This document shows, in pieces, positions 1-8,931 of a stretch of DNA of 64,000 bases. The stretch's first letter is position 1. Each line of letters opens with the position of its first letter. A program made the translations under genes and the position numbers. A model generated the notes under the pieces. The model was given only the letters and a program-made list of their open reading frames with translations. It was not told the DNA's origin and made no database searches. This stretch comes from Granulicella sp. dw_53 (GTDB taxonomy: Bacteria; Acidobacteriota; Terriglobia; Terriglobales; Acidobacteriaceae). The stretch lies in assembly GCF_018449545.1 (NCBI RefSeq), contig NZ_JAAVUR010000008.1:62001-126000 (forward strand). Reading direction: 5' to 3'.

Positions 1-496
1 CCACGAATAATTGAGACGAAGAGTGGGGATTTCTCAATGCGGGCAAAAGAGCCAGGCCTAAGGAATGAAGAGTTTCATCGACACCCTTCCTGCCCCGCAG
101 GAGATTATCAATTGGGTTCATTTGGTTGTCGTAGCAGAATCCGTTCAAAGTCTTACGAGGTATGTAGAACTGAAGAAAGTAATATGGCTCTGGAAGGTAA
201 AGAACCGGCGGCTTTTCAAGGTCGGAGATACAAGCAGAACCTGCGGAGAGTTTCTCTTCCAGGGCAAGCCGTCCGCGAACCCATAGGGAGCTATTGTTGT
301 TCTCCCGCAGATGAAGATGGATTGAGAATGCTTCTTCAGCAGGTACAGGCAAAGGGAGCTCAGGCATCCCGTCAGAACGGAGTTCAGTTACTGCAAATTG
401 AAGTTGTCTGGCTGACTAAACAGTCAGCGTTGGAGCAGAGGAGAGATGGAAGTATCTCCCAAATTTTGTGCCGTATGCCCCTTGTTCGCTGGTCAT
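1..496 (-). pseudogene. AraC-family regulator paralogue, in-frame amber codon, cut by window edge
   Basis: On the minus strand one frame is open from 496 to the left edge except for a single TAG at 416-418 (codon 27 from the ATG at 494-496). The protein on both sides of the stop aligns with the N-terminal effector domain of the neighbouring AraC regulator at 493-1461 (shared patterns such as LPE-PLP near codon 45 and a VLYLPEPY-like segment). Its ATG overlaps the neighbour's TGA as ATGA, the usual sign of translational coupling, which argues the frame was once read from 496. The next ATG after the stop lies at 367, which would drop about 43 residues. The DNA-binding half would lie beyond the window. 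It is either a pseudogene, a reinitiated shorter protein, or a sequencing error. Confidence 0.7.
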
Positions 497-1461
497 GATC
501 GCAACTCCTTGTGGAGGCGCGCGTCGCCATCGCTTGAACTGGTGCGGTCGCGAGTCATCACCCGTCGCCATACTCCGGGAGTTACCCTGTGAATTCGCTT
601 GAAGGAGCGGTTGAGTGCCGATTGATCCGCAAATCCACACTGAATGGCGATCTCCGCGAGGGGCAGCCGGGAATTCGTCATAAGATCTCTCGCCCTATCC
701 ACCCGAAGTTCCGTCAACCACTTATAAGGCGGCCGGCGAAAAGTTTGTTTGAAGGCCCGAGCGAAGTGGCTCACTGATAGTTCGCATGCTGCGGCAACTT
801 GCTTGAGGGCAATGTTGCCGTCCAGATGAGCCTCCAATAACTCTGTTGCTCTTCGCATCTGCAGAAAAGAGAGTCCACCTTCAAACTTCGGAGCCGATAT
901 CGTCACACCGCCATACGAGGAGACAAAATGACAGTTCAAGGCATGCAAAATATAATCCAGGAAGATCTTCGAAACATGATTGGGTTGCGCTAGCGAGGTC
1001 AGAAGAGTCTTCCCCAAGTGGTAGACGACAGTATCAAATGCTCCAAGCGGCCAGACCAATCGCTTCACAGGCGGCAATCGATGGGCATATGCAACTTCAT
1101 CGAGAGCAGCTTGAGTGATATACACCACCAATGCGTCGAAGGGATTTGGTAGGAAAAGTGCGGGCTCCTCTTGTAAGTCGATTGCACTAACGCTCCCAAT
1201 TGGGTAAAGACCGCTCGATACCTTTTTGCGCCCAAAAAATTGCTCGAGAAAAGGTATAGCTTTGAGTTGCAATGCAACGAGATAGCCATGCTCACCAATG
1301 AGCGGAGGTGCAAATTCTGGAAGACCTTCGCTGCTCTGAACCCTCCCAAACGAGAACGAGGCAATCTCGGACAACTGGACTTCCGCAGTAGGAGAATCCC
1401 TGAGATACATGTTTTTGGCGAGTTGATTCCAGAACGTAGGGACTTCGATGGACGTCTCCAT
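493..1461 (-). CDS. AraC-family transcriptional regulator
   Basis: A 322-residue protein with a C-terminal AraC/XylS double helix-turn-helix in about the last 100 residues: the first helix region around EAHLDGNIALKQVAAACELS and the second around PLAEIAIQCGFADQSALNRS, followed by a RVTPGVWR-type ending. The N-terminal 200 residues are a ligand- or oligomer-sensing domain of no recognisable class. The length suits the family. It overlaps the next gene on the same strand by ATGA, and that gene is a diverged copy of it, so the two form a tandem duplicate. The target genes are unknown; the nearest divergent gene is the propeller protein at 1988. Confidence 0.88.
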   Translation of the reverse strand: METSIEVPTFWNQLAKNMYLRDSPTAEVQLSEIASFSFGRVQSSEGLPEFAPPLIGEHGYLVALQLKAIPFLEQFFGRKKVSSGLYPIGSVSAIDLQEEPALFLPNPFDALVVYITQAALDEVAYAHRLPPVKRLVWPLGAFDTVVYHLGKTLLTSLAQPNHVSKIFLDYILHALNCHFVSSYGGVTISAPKFEGGLSFLQMRRATELLEAHLDGNIALKQVAAACELSVSHFARAFKQTFRRPPYKWLTELRVDRARDLMTNSRLPLAEIAIQCGFADQSALNRSFKRIHRVTPGVWRRVMTRDRTSSSDGDARLHKELRS

Positions 1462-1987
1462 AACCCGATCTAACCTTTCCTTAGAGATGGCCCCAAAGCG
1501 TCGATAGATCGTTGAAGGCGGCTGGAAGAAAGAGCCGACCTACCCGAAAAGAGAACTGTCGATTGCTATCTGCCAACTAACAACCGTGAAGCCAGAATTG
1601 CTTGTGAGGCACACATGTCCATTAGCATGTAGGCCCAAAGCGGCATCCTGGGTTTCTCCTTAGGAGTGTGATTTTACAAATAAAATGTGAGCAAACATAG
1701 ACCTGGAAGAAGGTAAGTGTTTGTCTAACGCATAAAATTATGATAATGCCATCAGAGCCAAACTCCCTTCCATTTGAGTAGCGTCGACGATCGAAGTGGA
1801 GACTTCGGGTGACTGCAGCCTGTGGATAATTGGCGTAGCTCCTTATTGCACTGGCAGGCGGCGTAAATCAGAATGATTCCGTATACTGGGCTGGCCCATC
1901 AGACATGGCTTGTGCACTTCTTTTGAATTCTGACTGTTGCAACCTCTGTCGGTGGGATGAAAGATCAACTCCGAGGAGATTTTTACG
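1462..1987. other. Intergenic region between divergent AraC and SMP-30-like genes
   Basis: No convincing gene. A 75-codon minus-strand ORF here overlaps the start of the next gene and has no family features. The stretch 1660-1750 is AT-rich compared with its surroundings and probably holds the promoter of the AraC gene. Just before 1988 a clear ribosome-binding site (GAGGAG) is visible. I found no strong hairpin. Confidence 0.5.
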
Positions 1988-2878
1988 ATGTTTATTTCGA
2001 ACGCCGGACGTTTCGCCATCTGCGTTGCACTCGTGGCGAGCCTTTCGCAAGCCGCGTCAGCCGCTGACATTTTGATTGTCGATGCGAAGTCGCAGCCCGA
2101 AAGTTTGACTGTGGCCCCGGGCGGCGTGATGATCGTTGGCAGCGCCAGTTCGCCGTTTGTCTATAAGGTGCGTTCGGGTTCGTCTGTTGCCGAGAAGTTT
2201 ATCGATGCCAGTGCCGAAGGTACGGGGACGTTTTTCTTCGGCATGCTGGCGGATGTCTCCAACAATATGTTGTGGACGTGTCAGCTAACCCCGGTTCCGA
2301 ACACCACACCAGCGCAGCGGCACACCGCCTTGAGAGGATTCGACCTCGCTACCGGCACGCCGAAGGTCCGCTGGAACCTGCCGGGGGACAATACTACGTG
2401 CAACGATTTTGCGATCGGACCGGATAAGGCACTTTATATTACGGACACCGGAACCGGCAGAATCTACAAGCTGGCGGCTGGGGCCTCCATCGCAGAGCTC
2501 TACCTGGAGCATCGGACGCTCATGGGTATTGATGGCATCACCTTCCTGGATGGCACGCTGTATGTGAACAACGTCGTCTTCAACAAGCTCTACCGCATTC
2601 CGGTGGATGCTGCAGGGAAACCTGGGACGCCTGTCGATATCTGGATGGACCAGCCCGTAAAGGGGCCTGATGGCATGCGTGCCGCGAACGGTAAGATCTT
2701 CGTCGCCGAAAACGGTAGCGGAAAAGTTTCCGTGCTCACTATCAATGGGGATAAGGCAAGCGTCACTGTGATTCGGGAAGGACTCAAGACGCCGACCGGG
2801 GTCGAACCCGCAGGCGATACTCTCTGGATCGCCGAGCGCGGGGCTGGCAAGGCCGTATCGGTTCCCATGCCCAAGTAG
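1988..2878 (+). CDS. SMP-30/gluconolactonase-like beta-propeller, exported
   Basis: A 296-residue protein with a Sec signal peptide (hydrophobic stretch ending ASAAD near residue 27). The rest shows the repeated strand patterns of a six-bladed NHL/SMP-30 propeller, for example a GPDKALYITDTGTGRIYKL-like blade and IAERGAGKAVSV near the end. Proteins of this family bind metal and often hydrolyse lactones, but individual members have varied roles, so the substrate is not predicted. A GAGGAG site seven or so bases before the ATG supports the start. It is monocistronic, followed convergently by the DAHP synthase gene. Confidence 0.75.
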   Translation: MFISNAGRFAICVALVASLSQAASAADILIVDAKSQPESLTVAPGGVMIVGSASSPFVYKVRSGSSVAEKFIDASAEGTGTFFFGMLADVSNNMLWTCQLTPVPNTTPAQRHTALRGFDLATGTPKVRWNLPGDNTTCNDFAIGPDKALYITDTGTGRIYKLAAGASIAELYLEHRTLMGIDGITFLDGTLYVNNVVFNKLYRIPVDAAGKPGTPVDIWMDQPVKGPDGMRAANGKIFVAENGSGKVSVLTINGDKASVTVIREGLKTPTGVEPAGDTLWIAERGAGKAVSVPMPK

Positions 2879-2893
2879 CGCGGGTTTTGGGCG

Positions 2894-3970
2894 CTATGAT
2901 TGCTTGATATGGATGGTTCGTCGTTTATGGACGGCACTGGCGAGTTCACGCAGGAGTATTTGGGTCTCGGTCCAGTCGATGCAAGCATCGGTGATGCTTT
3001 GGCCATAGACGAGGGCTTTGCCGTGGACAAGAGACTGGGAGCCCGCGACGAGATTGCTTTCGATCATGACGCCCATGATGTGGCGTTCCTCGCTGGTCGT
3101 GATCTGCTCTGACACGGAACGGCATACCGAACCCTGCTTGCGATAATCTTTGCCGCTGTTCGCATGGCTAAAGTCGATCATGATGCGCGGTTTGGCTCCT
3201 GCCTTTTTCATCTGCTCAGAGGTCGAAGCGACAGATTCGGAGTCGTAGTTTGTGGTGTGGCCGCCACCGCGCAAGATGACATGGCAATCTGGATTCCCGG
3301 AGGTGAGGAGGATTGCAGCTTGTCCGGATTCAGAGGTTCCTAGAAATGTATGTGGGTGATTAGCGGAAAGAATGGCGTCAATCGCAATTTGTACATTACC
3401 TGATGTACCGTTCTTGAAGCCAACCGGGCATGAGAGTCCGGATGCGAGCTGGCGATGGACTTGACTCTCGGTGGTTCGCGCGCCAATGGCTCCCCAGCTC
3501 ACGAGGTCGGCGATGTATTGGGGCGAGATCATGTCGAGGAACTCCGTGCCAGCGGGGACTCCCATATCTGCCAGATCGAGGAGGAGGCGACGTGCAATGC
3601 GCAGTCCGTCACTGATACGGAAGGATTCGTCGAAGTAGGGATCGTTAATCAGCCCCTTCCAGCCTAAGGTGGTACGCGGCTTCTCGAAGTAAACTCGCAT
3701 CACGATCATGAGTTCGTCGGAGAGCTCTGCGATGGCCTCTTTCAACAATCCCGCATACTCTCTGGCAGCGATAGGATCGTGGATCGAGCAGGGACCTACG
3801 ACGACCACCAGACGGTCATCCGATCCGTCGAGGATGTCTACGATTTGACGGCGCGCCTCAAAAACAGTGCGCGAAGCGTTCTCGGTGACAGGCATTTCTT
3901 CCTCAAGAAAAATTGGAGGAAGGACAATTCTGCTGGATTTGATCCTGAGATTATTTGTGGGGTATGCCAT
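2894..3970 (-). CDS. aroF: 3-deoxy-7-phosphoheptulonate synthase (DAHP synthase, class I)
   Basis: Catalyses condensation of phosphoenolpyruvate and erythrose 4-phosphate, the first step of the shikimate pathway. The 358-residue length and motifs fit the AroF/AroG/AroH type: GPCSIHDP at 59-66 with the metal-binding Cys, KPRTT at 97-101 for PEP binding, and DFSHANSGKD-type and GVMIESN motifs near the C-terminus. Which feedback class (Phe, Tyr or Trp) it belongs to cannot be read reliably, so the symbol is generic. A palindrome lies just before its start (see separate entry). Its pathway partner aroA lies far away at 32358, and pheC at 29314 acts downstream in phenylalanine synthesis. Confidence 0.93.
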   Translation of the reverse strand: MAYPTNNLRIKSSRIVLPPIFLEEEMPVTENASRTVFEARRQIVDILDGSDDRLVVVVGPCSIHDPIAAREYAGLLKEAIAELSDELMIVMRVYFEKPRTTLGWKGLINDPYFDESFRISDGLRIARRLLLDLADMGVPAGTEFLDMISPQYIADLVSWGAIGARTTESQVHRQLASGLSCPVGFKNGTSGNVQIAIDAILSANHPHTFLGTSESGQAAILLTSGNPDCHVILRGGGHTTNYDSESVASTSEQMKKAGAKPRIMIDFSHANSGKDYRKQGSVCRSVSEQITTSEERHIMGVMIESNLVAGSQSLVHGKALVYGQSITDACIDWTETQILLRELASAVHKRRTIHIKQS

Positions 3971-3981
3971 AGTCGCTCAAC

Positions 3982-4000
3982 CAGCATACTAGGTATGCTG
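3982..4000. promoter_or_regulatory. Palindrome upstream of DAHP synthase
   Basis: CAGCATAC-TAG-GTATGCTG, eight-base perfect arms with a three-base centre, located 12 to 30 bases before the start codon of the minus-strand DAHP synthase gene. Its position would suit a repressor operator or an mRNA hairpin next to the ribosome-binding site. It does not match the E. coli TrpR or TyrR boxes well. The role is inferred only from position and symmetry. Confidence 0.45.
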
Positions 4001-4323
4001 ATAGTGCTGCGGGAGCAAAGTCACCTGGAGAGGTAATCGATTAAATTGTAGCCTTACGATCCTTTAGCTCACAAGACGTGCAGTTTATCATTACCAATAT
4101 TTTTACATTTGCATACGGCATTAACTCCACAATAAGAATCTGGAAGACTCCTTGTCATGTCCTATGCTTAGGTGAGTTGTTCTCGATATCAACCAGGGAA
4201 TGATTTTGGTCCGTCCGACACCGGATCCCTGATAAGGGCCTGTATCGCAGGGAACACCGCGAAGAAAAGATGATGTAACGGTTAGTGAACGCCTAACCGA
4301 TCACGAGATAGAGGGAAGACGAG
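4001..4323. other. Intergenic region with inverted repeat before sugar dehydrogenase
   Basis: No gene found. AT-rich between 4070 and 4140, consistent with divergent promoters. At 4279-4299 an inverted repeat CGGTTAG-7 nt-CTAACCG lies just before the ribosome-binding site of the sugar dehydrogenase gene and could be an operator or a 5' UTR hairpin. Confidence 0.4.
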
Positions 4324-5544
4324 ATGAAACAGTTAGCGATCGCGGGGCTATTTGTGGCTCTGGCGGCAACCCAGGTAGAGGCGCAGATCAATGCAGGCGA
4401 GCAGCAGCCAGAGCCTAGCGTGCCTTTCAACATGGTCCAAGTGGCGACTCTCAATCTGCCCTGGCGGATTGCCTTCCTGCCCGACGGGCGCATGCTGATC
4501 TCCGAGAAGGTCGGCGGCATGCAGTTGGTAACGCAGCAGGGAGCCAAGACGTCTGTCGCGAATGTGCCGGCCGTCCTTAGCAAAGGACAAGGCGGCATGC
4601 TGGGTGTCTTTCTCTCGCCGCACTATGCCAAGGATCACAACGTCTACCTCACCTATTCGGAGCCCGGCGAGGGCGGTTCGAGCCTGGCCCTTGCGCGAGC
4701 CACGCTGACGCTTGGCCAGGATTCGGCGAGCCTTGACGGGCTGAAGGTCATCTGGCGAGATGGCGAGAGGGGCGATGGAGGACAGTTTGGGGCCCAGATA
4801 GCCTTTTCTCCGGATGGAAAGTATCTTTTCCTTACGGTTGGCGACCGGCAGCGCATGACGCCAGCCCAGGATCCAAACCAGCCACTCGGCAAGATTCTGC
4901 GTCTGACGTTGGATGGCAAGCCAGCCAAGGGTAATCCGATGGCAGGGAAGAAGGGCGCTGCCAGCGTGCCTGTAATCGACCCGCCGGCAGATACCGAAGC
5001 TGCGAAGACTGCTCCGGTTGTGAGAACGTATACCTTCCCCGGGCCGAACCTGACGCCGGCGGAGACCTGGACTAGCGGACACCGTACTCCCTACGGTCTG
5101 GCCTTCGCGCCGGACGGACGGTTGTGGGAGGTGGAGCATGGTCCGAAGGGTGGCGATGAGCTGAACCTGATCGAGCCGGGCAAGAATTATGGCTGGCCGC
5201 TGGTCTCCTATGCGGTCAACTACGATAATGTGCCGATCCCAAGCCCGGACACGCGATCTGATCTGACCAAGCCGGTCATCTACTGGACGCCGATTATCGC
5301 GCCTGGCAACCTCATCTTCTATAACGGTGCGATGTTCCCGCAATGGAAAGGTTCCGCCTTCGTGAGCGGTCTGGCGAGCAAGGCGCTTCTCCGCATTACC
5401 TTCGACCCTAAGGGCGAGGCCAAGCCAGCCGAACGCTGGGAGGTCGGTCACCGCATCCGCGACGTGGAGGTTGGTCCCGATGGGGCGCTGTGGATGATCG
5501 AGGATTCCAGGACTGGCGGTCTGTTCCGCGTGACGCCGAAGTAA
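4324..5544 (+). CDS. PQQ-dependent sugar dehydrogenase family protein, exported
   Basis: A 406-residue protein of the glucose/sorbosone dehydrogenase (GSDH) propeller family. A signal peptide ends near residue 21 (QVEAQ). Typical motifs are visible: WRIAFLPDGRMLISEK near the N-terminus, GHRTPYGLAFAPDGRLWEVEHGP-type active-site blade, GGDELNLI, and GKNYGWP. Members oxidise aldoses in the periplasm using pyrroloquinoline quinone; soluble relatives (YliI/Asd type) are close. No PQQ biosynthesis genes lie in the window. The purine-rich GAGGGAAGACGAG just upstream supports this start. Confidence 0.85.
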   Translation: MKQLAIAGLFVALAATQVEAQINAGEQQPEPSVPFNMVQVATLNLPWRIAFLPDGRMLISEKVGGMQLVTQQGAKTSVANVPAVLSKGQGGMLGVFLSPHYAKDHNVYLTYSEPGEGGSSLALARATLTLGQDSASLDGLKVIWRDGERGDGGQFGAQIAFSPDGKYLFLTVGDRQRMTPAQDPNQPLGKILRLTLDGKPAKGNPMAGKKGAASVPVIDPPADTEAAKTAPVVRTYTFPGPNLTPAETWTSGHRTPYGLAFAPDGRLWEVEHGPKGGDELNLIEPGKNYGWPLVSYAVNYDNVPIPSPDTRSDLTKPVIYWTPIIAPGNLIFYNGAMFPQWKGSAFVSGLASKALLRITFDPKGEAKPAERWEVGHRIRDVEVGPDGALWMIEDSRTGGLFRVTPK

Positions 5545-5553
5545 GCTCTAAAC

Positions 5554-5595
5554 CCTCCTGAGGCTCACCGTCCTACCGACGGTGAGTCCAGGAGG
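5554..5595 (+). terminator. Hairpin after sugar dehydrogenase gene
   Basis: Nested perfect stems: an outer 7-bp CCTCCTG/CAGGAGG and an inner 9-bp CTCACCGTC/GACGGTGAG with a 5-base loop. It starts ten bases after the stop codon. The following CTTTCGGGC is not a full U-tract, so it is a probable rather than textbook intrinsic terminator. Confidence 0.65.
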
Positions 5596-5690
5596 CTTTC
5601 GGGCTATTCGTCCGTGTGCCCAACTGGCCATCTGATGGCATGATGACAATGGTTGCGGAGGGATAGCATAGGGCAGATAGGGTATCTCCC

Positions 5691-6110
5691 ATGACCTTTG
5701 TTAGCCTTACTCGCTTACGTATTCGCTCTATCCGCTACCTGCCCCTGTTTGCGATCCATGCCCAGAAGACGCTTCGACAGGTGAAGAAGGCCCCTGGATT
5801 TCAAAAGGGTTCGCTTTTGCCCGATCGGAACTGGACCTTCTGGACTATGACGGCTTGGGACGACCCTGAAAGTATGCGTCGTTATATGACCACGGCGGCT
5901 CATAAGAGGGCGATGCCGCACCTGATGCACTGGTGCGATGAGTCTTCAGTTGCGCATTGGGAGCAAGAGGAGAGTAGCCTGCCTTCCTGGGAGGAGGCCG
6001 ACCGGCGCATGCGAGAGACCGGCCGTGTCTCGAAAGTCAACCACCCAAGTCCTGAGCATGCCAGCCTAAACTATCGCAAGCCGCGAACCTCCGGCGGCGG
6101 CGCCATCTGA
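5691..6110 (+). CDS. DUF3291-like / dimeric alpha-beta barrel protein
   Basis: A 139-residue protein resembling the ferredoxin-like dimeric alpha-beta barrel proteins (DUF3291, monooxygenase-like superfamily). The supporting features are a central FWTMTAWDDPESMRRYMTTAAHK region, where W and the aromatic/His positions are typical of these small haem- or quinone-related proteins, and the overall size. No signal peptide. It stands alone between the sugar dehydrogenase gene and the convergent cytochrome gene. The substrate is unknown. Confidence 0.6.
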   Translation: MTFVSLTRLRIRSIRYLPLFAIHAQKTLRQVKKAPGFQKGSLLPDRNWTFWTMTAWDDPESMRRYMTTAAHKRAMPHLMHWCDESSVAHWEQEESSLPSWEEADRRMRETGRVSKVNHPSPEHASLNYRKPRTSGGGAI

Positions 6111-6127
6111 CTGTGACGATTCCGTTT

Positions 6128-8899
6128 TTACCTCTTGGTGGAGGCGATCAGCAGCTTCCAGTTTGCGTAGTCGGTATTGGCCAATGTGCCGAGTGAACTC
6201 GTCAGGTAATTCAGGCGTGCCGTCGCTGCTGTTTTTGTACGGTCTCGGTCAGCGAGAAAGTAGGGTGGTATCGTCTGCGAATACAGATTGACTGTGACGT
6301 TCAGGCTCTTTGGATCGGTCCCTGTAGGTATCGGAATCTCGTACCGCACGATGGATTGGCCTTTGCCGGCCAGGTACGCTGGGTCTTCGAGCGCATCGCC
6401 CACAGGTTGCGTCGCGTGCAGATAGGGTTCAGGCATATGCAAGTCCGCTGGCCCGTGGAGCGACCAGCCGATCGGCAGGAGGCGGTTGTCTTTGATATCG
6501 TAGTCGCGGCGGGTAAAGCTGGTTGTAAATTTGTGCTCCACGTCCTGCGTCAGCTCTTCGTAGATCTGTACCTGGTCGGAGTTCCGGATAGGATTGGACT
6601 GGCTGAAGTGTGGCTGATACGCGCCACCCACGAACGACTCGGTGGGTAGCACTTGCCCGGAGAAGTTAGTTAACTGACCTTTCTCGTTTGTGGCGCCTGA
6701 GCTAAAGAATGGCTTTCCATTCGCGGTCGCTTGGAGTTCCAGAAAAGCACGGCGAAAACCGACGCCGCTAGGGAAACGATGTCCGGCTTTGTTGGTGACT
6801 GTGACTTCCACGATCAGTTTGTCTGCACGGACCTCCCACTTACTGATCGCGGCCGTTGCAGTGATGCTTTGGGCCTGCTGCACGAGGTTGTTCGAAGCCG
6901 CGTTGAGATCTGTCGCCAGGCCCGTCATGTAGTCGGCTAGCCGGACGCCGAGCGTCTCATTGTTGTTCTCTTTGTTGACCGGCTGGAGGAACATCTGCAA
7001 TAGAAAGCCATTGGTTCCGAGTAGCTCGTGGCGCTTGTAGCCGTCCTCGCGATATCTCACGTTGAGTTGGTCGGGAGTCGCAAGATGATCCGTGACCGGA
7101 TAGGTGAGGTCTTGCACGATGGCGATCCTGTCTGTGATCTTTGCCACGTTGACGTGGGTGCGGTCGTTTACATAGCCCGAAGGCATGTGGCATTCCTGAC
7201 ATGTCTTCGGAGTCGCACCCACAGAGCCGTATTCGTTGCGATATTGGCTGTTGAGCCACTCGGGATAGGTCGCTTGTTCCACCGATTTCTTGTTCGAATC
7301 CATACTATCGAGCACGGGAAGGAGGATGGTGTGACAGGTACCGCACATCTGCGGCGATTGAAGATAAGCATTGTGCTTCGGCTTCACGCCTAAGCCGGTG
7401 TCCATGGGATATGTTGTGACGACGTCATCCTTGAAGGGACCGTTCAACTCGTCTGAGGGCGTGAGGTTGAAGACCCCATTGATCTGATGGTCGAGGAAGT
7501 AGCTCAGGGTCGGCTCCTTGGGAGCCGCCATTCGGTGGCACACCTCGCAGCTGATGCCGTCGCGTGCAAGGCCTCCATATTTGAATCCCTCGTGCGCTGG
7601 ATCAGTCTCGTAGACGAAGTCGACTTTGAACGCCTGGTTGGGGTGTTCGGCGGCAAAGGTTCTCTTGCCCATGGCGCCGTGGCAGGTCATACAGGTGTCA
7701 ATAATGAGCTGCTTCTTGGCTGGTTCGCGTTGGGCGGCTAACTCGCTGTCCAGTTGCGAGTAGAACACCGGATCGCGACCGGCGAGTCCCATCGGCGACC
7801 AGCGCCACTCGCCGTAGGGCGAGACGTTGATGGTGGACGATGTCTTCGATGGAAGAATCATCGAAGGGCCCAGACTGACGTTTGTAAGGCCGCTGTGGCA
7901 TCCAAGGCACTGCGACGAGGTGACGAAATTGGGAGAGGTGGCATCGTGTGGGTTCGAGGCCGGTCTGGCGAGAACGTCGTCGAAGGTTTCGGGAGGGAAT
8001 CGTTCGATGGAAGGCGGCTTCGTTACCCCCTTGAGGAAGAGCCCTCGCATGTCCTCTTGAATCGCTGCGTTCTGCTGATGGGATGGAAAACGGGATGGCT
8101 GAATCAACTGTTCGTTCGGAAGCGCCTTGTCGTCGACAAGCGAGAGGTTTGGCTTCTGAAGATAATCGATGAGAGTATGCCCGAAGCCGCATGTCTTGGG
8201 CGGCTCTTCGGCGCTTGCATCTCTCCAGCTATTGTCCACCCGGAACTGCAGCGGCCAGCCGGGTGCGCCTTCGATATTGCTCAGTGACGAGAAGGTAAGA
8301 TTTTTTTCTGCGGACGCATGGCAGCGAAGGCAGTAAAGCCCATACCCAGCATTCGGATATTGAAACTCGTTGGAGAAGTTCATCGAGTTTGAGGGCTTGC
8401 TGCCGTTCCAGAGTTCAGCCCAAAACCAGCCGTCGCGCGAGGCCTTTGAGTTCCTGATCATGATGGTCCAGTCGTTGGAACATCCAAGGCCATCGATGGG
8501 GATATCACGGTAGTGGGCCGCAGGACCCGGAGCGAACTGCTCCTTGATGATGACGGCGCCATCTGGAATGTCACCCTGGCGGCCGTGCAGAAGCCAATTC
8601 GATACCTCTGGAGAGTAGTAAATATGGACCGGGGGATGAACTGTGGCCGAGACGCCATTCATGAGAGGGCCGGTATCCCGGACCCATTTATCTTTGCACC
8701 AGCCCAGTTTTCTGTAACCAAGGGTATTCAGATACGCCAAAACTTGCTTCTCAAACTTCACCGGTTCGCCAGGTGGAAGCTGCGCCGGAAGCCTCATTTG
8801 CGTCGGCACGGGCAGCGCCTTCGAGCAAGGGTTTGGAATCTCCTGAGCGTGGGCAGCAGCTATCAATACAACAAAGAGTGGAAAGGCGAACCATCGCAT
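6128..8899 (-). CDS. P460-like domain fused to a hexahaem cytochrome c
   Basis: A 923-residue exported protein (signal peptide ending AHAQ near residue 19). Six CxxCH haem-binding motifs lie at 190-194, 331-335, 403-407, 451-455, 519-523 and 567-571. Residues about 70-200, with a GDIPDGAVIIKEQ segment and the first CxxCH, look like a cytochrome P460-type domain. Residues 320-580 resemble multihaem (cytochrome c554/NapC-like) modules. The last 300 residues lack haem sites and look like beta-rich domains. It would carry electrons in the periplasm; its donor is unknown, although the exported PQQ-type dehydrogenase encoded nearby is a possible partner. Domain naming is from motifs only. Confidence 0.8.
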   Translation of the reverse strand: MRWFAFPLFVVLIAAAHAQEIPNPCSKALPVPTQMRLPAQLPPGEPVKFEKQVLAYLNTLGYRKLGWCKDKWVRDTGPLMNGVSATVHPPVHIYYSPEVSNWLLHGRQGDIPDGAVIIKEQFAPGPAAHYRDIPIDGLGCSNDWTIMIRNSKASRDGWFWAELWNGSKPSNSMNFSNEFQYPNAGYGLYCLRCHASAEKNLTFSSLSNIEGAPGWPLQFRVDNSWRDASAEEPPKTCGFGHTLIDYLQKPNLSLVDDKALPNEQLIQPSRFPSHQQNAAIQEDMRGLFLKGVTKPPSIERFPPETFDDVLARPASNPHDATSPNFVTSSQCLGCHSGLTNVSLGPSMILPSKTSSTINVSPYGEWRWSPMGLAGRDPVFYSQLDSELAAQREPAKKQLIIDTCMTCHGAMGKRTFAAEHPNQAFKVDFVYETDPAHEGFKYGGLARDGISCEVCHRMAAPKEPTLSYFLDHQINGVFNLTPSDELNGPFKDDVVTTYPMDTGLGVKPKHNAYLQSPQMCGTCHTILLPVLDSMDSNKKSVEQATYPEWLNSQYRNEYGSVGATPKTCQECHMPSGYVNDRTHVNVAKITDRIAIVQDLTYPVTDHLATPDQLNVRYREDGYKRHELLGTNGFLLQMFLQPVNKENNNETLGVRLADYMTGLATDLNAASNNLVQQAQSITATAAISKWEVRADKLIVEVTVTNKAGHRFPSGVGFRRAFLELQATANGKPFFSSGATNEKGQLTNFSGQVLPTESFVGGAYQPHFSQSNPIRNSDQVQIYEELTQDVEHKFTTSFTRRDYDIKDNRLLPIGWSLHGPADLHMPEPYLHATQPVGDALEDPAYLAGKGQSIVRYEIPIPTGTDPKSLNVTVNLYSQTIPPYFLADRDRTKTAATARLNYLTSSLGTLANTDYANWKLLIASTKR

Positions 8900-8931
8900 C
8901 GTGCGATCCTTTCGCAGGCTCGGGCCCGCGT

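Noticed and set aside
37-498. Plus-strand ORFs of 153 and 73 codons at the left edge
   Set aside because: They are shadows of the minus-strand AraC paralogue, whose frame shows clear homology to its neighbour.
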